From contig NZ_FBYA01000004.1 in the NCBI RefSeq assembly GCF_001517545.1, forward strand, positions 172,419-236,418: a stretch of DNA of 64,000 bases, read 5' to 3'. The translations under genes were made by a program, and so were the position numbers. This DNA comes from Limnohabitans sp. Rim47 (GTDB taxonomy: Bacteria; Pseudomonadota; Gammaproteobacteria; Burkholderiales; Burkholderiaceae_C). The stretch's first letter is position 1. The number at the start of each line of letters is the position of its first letter. The notes below the pieces were generated by a model, which saw nothing but the letters and a program-made list of their open reading frames with translations, ran no database searches and was not told the origin of the DNA. Below are positions 58,717 to 64,000 of the stretch, one piece after another.

Positions 58717-59831
58717 GTTTGCACGTCCAGCAAACTGCCAGTAGCTGGCGGCGCAAAGGGCATGGGTTCTTGCGGCCCCTGCCCATGGATGATTTGCAGC
58801 CGTGTCATGTGCAGCCCGGCGCTGTCCAGCTCTTGAGCCAGGTTGGGGGCCAGAGATTGGGCCCGCTTGACCACGTCTTCGCGCAAGGCCCACATCACCA
58901 TGTCGACCTCGGTCTCGTCACTGATGCGGGTTTGCAGCCAGACCTCGCCCAAATCCTGATTGCGTGTGTGCAGGTGGATGACCAGCGGCGGTTTGTCTTG
59001 TCCGGGCTGGCGTCTGCCGCGCACCAGTCGCAGGGCCACTGGCTCGGCATCGGCAAAAGGCAGCATCATCGAAAGCACCCATTCGCGGCCGTTCAAACTC
59101 TCGTTGGCCATCAACTGCCGCGACTCGATGTCGTCCAGGCTGTCGCTCATCAGGTCGGCCTTGTCCGGTTGGGAGCCGCTGCGCAGTATTTGCCTCAGCA
59201 CGCTTTTCAGGTCAATCAGCCCGGCACCCATGCCGAGGGTCAGCAGGTTTTCGGTCATGAACCCACTGCGCTGCATGGCTTGTTGGAGTTTTTCGGGGGT
59301 CAGCTGCGCCATCGCGGGCCGCAATTTGAGCCAACGCTGCAGCGCGCCCAACTCGGGCGCAGACGCATTCAAGCCTTGCAGCAAACCTTCGAGCATGCCG
59401 GGCCTGAGCAGTTGGGCCAAAGCCTGCATGTCGGGGGGCCTGAAGCCCAGTTGGTCAGCGCGACCCGGCACCAAGGCCTGCGGGGCGATGTCAGCCCCGG
59501 TGGTTACGCCCGGTGCCGGACCCGACTGCAGGGGGCGCAGCACGATGCTGCCATTGGCCAGCACCTGTACCCGAAATAGGGCCGTGTCGCCCGAGGCCAA
59601 ACGCCAACTGGCCGGGAGTTCTTTGGGTAAATCAATCGATTGCCCTTGCAGCGGACCTTGCAAAACCAGGCGCAGTGCGTCGAGTTTGGCCTCGAGCGTG
59701 GCCTGCACCACCTGACCGTCGCGCAAACCCAGTTCGGCAGCGGTTTTTTCGAGGACCAGCGGCAGCGTGCCGTCCAGGAAAATGGTGGGCGTTTTGGGCA
59801 GAAGGTGGGCGGTTTCAGCCCCAGTGATCAT
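58713..59831 (-). CDS. fliK: Hook-length control protein FliK
   Basis: A 372-residue protein whose C-terminal 120 residues match the Flg_hook domain (PLVIHLHTRNQDLGEVWLQTRISDETEVDMVMWALREDV). The N-terminal part is Leu- and Pro-rich and probably extended, acting as the molecular ruler or timer. It precedes the fhlB-like gene with a 4-bp overlap and follows the LysM gene by 21 bp, so it appears to be transcribed with the flgP-flgT-like genes rather than with fliE-J. Confidence 0.87.
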   Translation of the reverse strand: MITGAETAHLLPKTPTIFLDGTLPLVLEKTAAELGLRDGQVVQATLEAKLDALRLVLQGPLQGQSIDLPKELPASWRLASGDTALFRVQVLANGSIVLRPLQSGPAPGVTTGADIAPQALVPGRADQLGFRPPDMQALAQLLRPGMLEGLLQGLNASAPELGALQRWLKLRPAMAQLTPEKLQQAMQRSGFMTENLLTLGMGAGLIDLKSVLRQILRSGSQPDKADLMSDSLDDIESRQLMANESLNGREWVLSMMLPFADAEPVALRLVRGRRQPGQDKPPLVIHLHTRNQDLGEVWLQTRISDETEVDMVMWALREDVVKRAQSLAPNLAQELDSAGLHMTRLQIIHGQGPQEPMPFAPPATGSLLDVQT

Positions 59832-59852
59832 GCGAGTCGGCCTGAACAGAGC

Positions 59853-60449
59853 CTACGGATACCGCACCCAGCGGCGCTTGTCCAGGCCCGCAGGGGTTTC
59901 CGCCGAGGGCGCGGGGCTTGCCTGAAACAAAACCGCGGCTTGAGGGTGATTGGCCAGCATCAACTGGCGCAGCGCATCTATCGAGGGCATTTGCAGCACG
60001 GTGCCAGGACGAACCGGGTAGGTGGTGCCCTTGGGAAAAATTCGAGGATTGGCCTTGGCCAAGGCTTGGCGCATGAACTCATCGCGCAAAGGCAAGCCGG
60101 GCAGGCCGCGCCGGATCACGGCATCGATGCTTTCGCCGCGTTTGACCGTGATGCTGGCTGGAAATACCGACGTTTCGGGGGAGGCCGCGGCCGAATCAGG
60201 TGCAGCGGCCACGTTGGCCACGTTGTCAGTGTCTGGCAAAGGCAGCGACAAAACCTTGAGCGCCGAGGCGGCCGCCGCCGACATGTCGGCCGCTTGGGCG
60301 GTCTGGCTGTTCAGCGTGGCGCAGGCCGCACATACCAGCCATGCCCCACACAGCACGAGCCGGTGCACCGGGGCAAAAGCCTGGCGCGCAGGGATGCTTG
60401 TGCTTGTGGCTGCGGATGACCGCCAGGCGGATTGGTTTTGTGGTTGCAT
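59853..60449 (-). CDS. Exported LysM/FimV-like protein
   Basis: A 198-residue protein with a signal peptide-like segment (RLVLCGAWLVCAACATLN, probable cleavage after AQA). The C-terminal module VKRGESIDAVIRRGLPGLPLRDEF, ALAKANPRIFPKGTTYPVRPGTVLQMPS resembles the LysM-like peptidoglycan-binding region of FimV-type proteins. The start at 60449 is the first ATG; a TTG at 60473 would overlap the upstream stop. It may anchor the outer ring to peptidoglycan, which is inference from the operon. Confidence 0.75.
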   Translation of the reverse strand: MQPQNQSAWRSSAATSTSIPARQAFAPVHRLVLCGAWLVCAACATLNSQTAQAADMSAAAASALKVLSLPLPDTDNVANVAAAPDSAAASPETSVFPASITVKRGESIDAVIRRGLPGLPLRDEFMRQALAKANPRIFPKGTTYPVRPGTVLQMPSIDALRQLMLANHPQAAVLFQASPAPSAETPAGLDKRRWVRYP

Positions 60450-60469
60450 CGCTTGCTCGTCGTGCCAGG

Positions 60470-61726
60470 TCAAAGGGGCAAAGCCATCCAGTGGCCTTGT
60501 GTCGGCAAGGCTGGGCCCGCCAGTTGTTGCAGTTCGGTCTGGTCGTTGCCCACTTTGACCACTTGGGCCAAGGCCAGGTGCTGGGTAGCCCCCGGCTCGA
60601 GCATTTGACTGGGGATCTGACTGGGGTTCAACAGCAAAACACGGTCGCCTGGCCGCAGGCCGCTGCCCAAACCGGCTTGCAGTTGCAAGGTGTCCTGCCC
60701 GTTGCGGCGTACATGGAACTGGATGGGTTCACACGCCGAACGCTTGTCGAGTTGTTGCACCCAGGCCTGCATTTGTTTTTGCAGGGGCTCTTTGAGTTGG
60801 TGCACCCAGGCGCTGGGGTTTTGTCCTGCAGCCAAGGGGTCGATCGAGATGATGTGTTCGATTTGCCAATGCGCCTCGATCGGGCCGCCGGGCGTGTGGC
60901 GCTCACCCAAAGTGAAGCTCAATGTCCAGCGCCAGTCGGATACGTCGCGGTTCATCGCATGCCAGGCTTGGCGCAAGTTGAGATCCGGTTCAGGTGCGTA
61001 GGGTTTGAGCACCAATTCGGCCGTCCAGCCTGTGGTCCCCTCGCTGGGGCCTGTGAGGGCTCGCAGATAGGCGCTTTCCGGCGGTGTTTCTTTGTGCAGT
61101 GCGCGCCAGCGTTGAGAGCTTTGCATGTGCTGTGTCCAGGCTTGGCTGACGGTGTTCAGCACGGCTTGGCTGGCAAACTGCTGCGTGCCACCGAAACCGC
61201 TGTCGGCACGGGTCTGCAAGACCAAGGGCAGGCGCCAGGGGCGGGGCGGGGCAGTGCAAGTGGTGGCTTTGGTCTGCGCCGTGCGCCAGCCCCAGGGCAA
61301 TACCTCGGCGCTGACTTGCGGGGCGGTGTCTTTTTCGTCGGTCACATAAGACAGCACGCGCACGCCGCGCACCTGCGCTTCGGATTGGAAGTGGGCGCTT
61401 TCGTGCAACGCCCCTTTGTCATCGATCCAGGCGCTGCTGAGCACGCGTGTGGGACGGTCCATGGTGGCTTGCAAAATGGCTTGCCGGATCGCGCTCAACT
61501 GGGCTTCGTGTTGTTTGGCGGTCGGCGTGAGTCCGGTTTTAACTTTGCCTGGCGGGTTGACTGCCTGCAGCATGCCATCGGCCACAGCCGAGGGCTGGGC
61601 GCTTTGGGCATGCACGCCTGAAGCGGCCAGCCACAAAAGCAGCATGACCGCCGCTTGGCCCGCCCGCTTGAATTGAGCGACTGGGCCACTTCGTTGGCGC
61701 ACCGTTGATGCCAGTGACGTGGTCAT
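60470..61726 (-). CDS. FlgT-like periplasmic flagellar protein
   Basis: A 418-residue exported protein (signal peptide with VMLLLWLAASGVHA, cleavage before QSAQ). The C-terminal 80 residues (GLRPGDRVLLLNP, LALAQVVKVGNDQTELQQL) resemble the C-terminal domain of FlgT, the H-ring protein of Vibrio. The middle beta-rich region and overall size also fit. It lies 4 bp after the FlgP-like lipoprotein gene, the same pairing as in Vibrio. The call rests on motif resemblance plus context and would need profile search. Confidence 0.7.
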   Translation of the reverse strand: MTTSLASTVRQRSGPVAQFKRAGQAAVMLLLWLAASGVHAQSAQPSAVADGMLQAVNPPGKVKTGLTPTAKQHEAQLSAIRQAILQATMDRPTRVLSSAWIDDKGALHESAHFQSEAQVRGVRVLSYVTDEKDTAPQVSAEVLPWGWRTAQTKATTCTAPPRPWRLPLVLQTRADSGFGGTQQFASQAVLNTVSQAWTQHMQSSQRWRALHKETPPESAYLRALTGPSEGTTGWTAELVLKPYAPEPDLNLRQAWHAMNRDVSDWRWTLSFTLGERHTPGGPIEAHWQIEHIISIDPLAAGQNPSAWVHQLKEPLQKQMQAWVQQLDKRSACEPIQFHVRRNGQDTLQLQAGLGSGLRPGDRVLLLNPSQIPSQMLEPGATQHLALAQVVKVGNDQTELQQLAGPALPTQGHWMALPL

Positions 61727-61730
61727 GGTT

Positions 61731-62228
61731 TTAGCGCCGACGAGCGGCCAACTGGCTCAGGTACAAGCTGCGCAGATCCCGAACCACCTGCTGGTCGAGC
61801 GAGAGCGTGGTCTCGTAAGTGTCGTCACCCACCGGGGCGATGCTGACCAGCACCGCGCCATAAATTACGCCCTCGACTTTGGCGCGGAAGGTGTCGCTCA
61901 TGATGGTCATGTCGGCCACGCTGGTGGTGGCGTCCAGTTGCTGACCATAAACTTGTTCTGTCAAAGAACGGTAGGCATCGAGCTTCGAGGCCCGAATGGC
62001 CAACAGGCGTTGCTGAGCGGGATTTTTGTGGTTTTGAATGCTGACCACGGCATAGCCTGTGGCCACCAGGGTTTCGCGCTTCTCGACCAAGGGTGTGATC
62101 ATCGATGCGGCCGCCGTAGGGGCTGGTGTGGCGTCCATGTTCGAATGGTTCAACGGCACTGATTGGCAGCCCGCCAAGGCGAGCAGGGTGAGCAGCGTGA
62201 CGGCCACGGGTCGGTTCAAGGTCATCAT
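61731..62228 (-). CDS. FlgP-like outer-membrane lipoprotein (LPP20 family)
   Basis: A 165-residue lipoprotein: signal sequence with lipobox LAGC (Cys at about residue 19), then a low-complexity linker. An LPP20-type domain follows (LLAIRASKLDAYRSLTEQVYGQQLDATTSVADM, FRAKVEGVIYGAVLVSI). FlgP of Vibrio and Campylobacter has this layout and forms the outer basal disk. TGGAG precedes the ATG at 62228; the longer open frame upstream is rejected. It heads the operon under a sigma-28 promoter. Confidence 0.82.
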   Translation of the reverse strand: MMTLNRPVAVTLLTLLALAGCQSVPLNHSNMDATPAPTAAASMITPLVEKRETLVATGYAVVSIQNHKNPAQQRLLAIRASKLDAYRSLTEQVYGQQLDATTSVADMTIMSDTFRAKVEGVIYGAVLVSIAPVGDDTYETTLSLDQQVVRDLRSLYLSQLAARRR

Positions 62229-62294
62229 AAAAACTCCAGAGGCAAGCCGGGCACGCCCTGAAATGGTCGGCCAACTTGATTTGTCTTGCAAGGT

Positions 62295-62321
62295 GTATCG
62301 GCACAAGCAAGCAAGTCTTGA
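62295..62321 (-). promoter_or_regulatory. Sigma-28 promoter of the flgP-flgT-lysM-fliK-fhlB operon
   Basis: On the minus strand TCAAGACT, 11 bp, then GCCGATAC matches the sigma-28 consensus at nearly every key position. It lies about 66 bp upstream of the flgP-like start. Confidence 0.82.
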
Positions 62322-62370
62322 GCGGGCATTGGCCATTGCACAGTCCTGTATTTGGGGGGTGAGCCGGTCA

Positions 62371-62396
62371 AAAAATGCACAATATTGTGATTTTTA
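62371..62396. promoter_or_regulatory. Palindromic AT-rich motif upstream of FleQ-like gene
   Basis: CACAATATTGTG (62378-62389) is a perfect 12-bp palindrome. Its flanks (AAAAATG before, ATTTTTAG after) match the sequence at 21206-21231. It is a candidate operator at the top of the flagellar hierarchy; the binding protein is unknown. Confidence 0.5.
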
Positions 62397-62548
62397 GCGG
62401 TTTGTTCCCCAAAGTAGCCCGTACATCTTGCAAATATTGACATATGTGATTTATAAACAAGAAAATTCACTTTTATATTAATTTTGGTTTTGTTTCACCT
62501 CTGCTTGTGCGTGGGGTTCGCCCGGACCCTCTCCACACTTTGTCCCCA

Positions 62549-63823
62549 ATGCCGATGAAATCGAACATCAAGCCCCTCATCATTGGTGAAAGCCAGGCAA
62601 CCCAGTTTCTGCGGGACTTGATCAAAACCCTGGCGGCGTCCTCATCAACGGCATTGATCACAGGGGAAAGCGGGACCGGTAAAGAGTTGGTCGCGCAATC
62701 GCTGCACCAGCAAGGGCCGCGAGCGGGGGGGCCGTTTGTGCCCATCAACTGTGGTGCCATTCCGCGTGACTTGATCGAAAGCGAGCTTTTCGGCCACCGC
62801 AAGGGCAGTTTCACGGGGGCGGTGTCTGACCGTTTAGGGCGTTTTGAGTTGGCGCACGGCGGTACTTTGTTTCTGGACGAAATTGGCGATTTGCCCATGG
62901 ACATGCAGGTCAAACTGTTGCGCGTGTTGCAAGAGCGCTGCATTTTGCCCGTGGGCGCTTCCAAAGAGGTGCCCCTTGATGTGCGTGTCGTGGCCGCCAC
63001 CCACAAAAAACTCGAGGCCGAAGTCGAAGCGGGCCGTTTCCGCGAAGACTTGTATTACCGCATCAACGTCTTGCCGATGATCACCACGCCCTTGCGTGAA
63101 CGGCCAGATGACATCGCCGCTTTGTTGAATTTTTATGCCGACAAACATGCATTGCCTCAGACCAAGGCGTTGCGTTTTTCGAACGACATGATGCAACTCA
63201 TGCAGGCCTATGCCTGGCCTGGCAATGTGCGCGAGTTGTCCAACCTGGTGGACCGTTTTTCTACCCTGTACCCCTCGCAGTTGTTGCAGATCCAGACCGT
63301 GCCCGCTTGCATGATGCCGGTGGGCTTGGCTGCCTTGCAGGCCGAATGGTTGGCGCAGCGCGGCATGACGGCCGCCGCCATGTTTCCGCCGCCGTTGAGG
63401 GTTGCGGCGGTCGTGTCCCATGTGCTTGCGCCCGCAGCAGACAGTTTGGTGTCGGGCAGCCTGGCCGGTTCTGACCATGAGGCTTTGTCGCCTTTTGTGG
63501 GCGATGACGATCCGATGGCCCATTTGCTGTCCAGTCCGGCAGGCTCGTACAGCATGCCCGTCAAGGTGTTAAGCCCTGCGTCAGCCTCTAACGACGAAAT
63601 CAACGAAGTGGAAAGGGCCATTCTGATGGCCCAAGGCATTCAGACCCTGCCACCCGAGGGCATGTCACTCAAACAGCATCTGGTTGAAGTCGAGCGCAGC
63701 CTGATCGAACAGGCGCTGGCGCGGACTCAGGGCAATGTGTCGCAAACGGCCAAATTGCTGCAGCTGCAAAGAACCACGCTGATCGAGAAAATCAACAAAT
63801 ACGAGTTGCGCGGGGCGGCGTGA
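62549..63823 (+). CDS. fleQ: FleQ/FlrA-type flagellar master activator (sigma-54-dependent)
   Basis: A 424-residue protein from the ATG at 62549; a GTG at 62507 would add 14 residues. It begins almost directly with the AAA+ domain (Walker A GESGTGKE, GSFTGA in place of GAFTGA, GGTLFLDEIGD, AWPGNVREL). A variable linker follows, and the C-terminal end MSLKQHLVEVERSLIEQAL, then a Fis-type helix-turn-helix (QTAKLLQLQRTTLIEKINKYEL), is very FleQ-like. The N-terminal domain of FleQ is missing. It should switch on the sigma-54 promoters seen in this window. No clear RBS is visible. Confidence 0.85.
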   Translation: MPMKSNIKPLIIGESQATQFLRDLIKTLAASSSTALITGESGTGKELVAQSLHQQGPRAGGPFVPINCGAIPRDLIESELFGHRKGSFTGAVSDRLGRFELAHGGTLFLDEIGDLPMDMQVKLLRVLQERCILPVGASKEVPLDVRVVAATHKKLEAEVEAGRFREDLYYRINVLPMITTPLRERPDDIAALLNFYADKHALPQTKALRFSNDMMQLMQAYAWPGNVRELSNLVDRFSTLYPSQLLQIQTVPACMMPVGLAALQAEWLAQRGMTAAAMFPPPLRVAAVVSHVLAPAADSLVSGSLAGSDHEALSPFVGDDDPMAHLLSSPAGSYSMPVKVLSPASASNDEINEVERAILMAQGIQTLPPEGMSLKQHLVEVERSLIEQALARTQGNVSQTAKLLQLQRTTLIEKINKYELRGAA

Positions 63824-63908
63824 TCGCGCGCTGTGGCTTCTGGCTACGCTGGCCCTCAGCAAGGGCCTGGGGTGGCTCTTCGCCTTTGATCACCCTGCGA
63901 CGGCTTGT

Positions 63909-64000
63909 TTAAAACGGCGGCTTGATCACCTTGGCACAGGTGCCCTTGATCAGTTTGACGGTGCGTCCATCGTTCAAACTCAGTGACTGCACAAAACTGC
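63909..64000 (-). CDS. C-terminal fragment of an unidentified protein
   Basis: Reading from the right edge on the minus strand, one frame gives 30 codons ending SLNDGRTVKLIKGTCAKVIKPPF and a TAA stop at 63909-63911. The amino-acid content and codon use look coding, but the family cannot be recognised and the start lies outside the window. It converges on the FleQ-like gene, with 85 bp between. Confidence 0.5.
   Translation of the reverse strand, partial: SFVQSLSLNDGRTVKLIKGTCAKVIKPPF

Larger units (their letters stand above)
62229..62548. other. Divergent region between the flgP-like and FleQ-like genes
   Basis: The gap contains a sigma-28 promoter for the minus-strand operon (62295-62321), a 12-bp palindrome within a motif shared with the flaG region (62371-62396), and an AT-rich segment before the FleQ-like gene with TTGACA at 62437-62442 but no matching -10. 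No coding frame is convincing. Confidence 0.7.

Noticed and set aside
63851..63867. Terminator after the FleQ-like gene
   Set aside because: GGCCCT/AGGGCC is only a 6-bp stem and no T-tract follows on either strand.

Overview
The window reads as one end of a large motility region from a betaproteobacterium, most likely Burkholderiales of the Comamonadaceae type (inferred from protein flavour and base composition, not from a marker gene). About 58 of the 64 kb encode flagellar, chemotaxis or signalling proteins. Most of them lie on the minus strand.

Layout. 1-5415 holds housekeeping genes: a circularly permuted ATP-grasp/alpha-E pair on plus, then thyA-folA-DUF4337-xth on minus. 5510-15859 holds a chemoreceptor, the basal-body/export operon fliEFGHIJ headed by a FleR-like sigma-54 activator, and a coupled pair of small genes. 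16048-21016 is the filament region: three flagellins, two paralogous small helical (TPR-like) proteins and FlaG. 21372-33272 has an unidentified plus-strand gene, then a long minus-strand chemotaxis operon. That operon runs receiver, receiver-adenylate cyclase, stand-alone PAS, receptor, triple CheW, CheR, CheB, CheB-type receiver, CheA, CheW-like. 33433-37101 is a divergent membrane histidine kinase plus its receiver. 37141-41257 holds two more chemoreceptors. 41751-43463 is a plus-strand operon of two cyclic-nucleotide-binding proteins and a class I-like phosphodiesterase. 43497-56326 is fliD plus flgBCDEFGHIJKL. 56708-58385 is flgA, flgM and flgN. 58435-62228 is an outer-ring/hook-length operon (flgP-like, flgT-like, LysM protein, fliK, fhlB-like). 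62549-63823 is a FleQ/FlrA-type master activator. A truncated gene enters at the right edge.

Regulatory logic visible in the DNA. Five good sigma-54 (-24/-12) promoters precede the FleR-like gene, the small-gene pair, both helical-protein genes and flgB; a weaker one precedes flgA. Sigma-28-type promoters precede flgM, fliD, one flagellin, flaG and the flgP operon. This fits a FleQ -> sigma-54 -> FlgM/sigma-28 hierarchy. rpoN, fliA, fliS, fliT, motAB, flhAB and fliLMNOPQR are not in the window.

Most interesting points: (1) a complete cyclic-nucleotide circuit (receiver-cyclase, two small cNMP-binding proteins, phosphodiesterase) embedded in the chemotaxis/flagellar region; (2) sigma-54-controlled helical paralogues between the flagellins, with no fliS/fliT in sight; (3) a micro-ORF ending like a flagellin C-terminus; (4) an Aer receptor apparently split into separate PAS and transducer proteins; (5) FlgP/FlgT-like outer-ring genes transcribed with fliK. 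Coordinates come from reading frames and codon counting by eye; no database search was possible.
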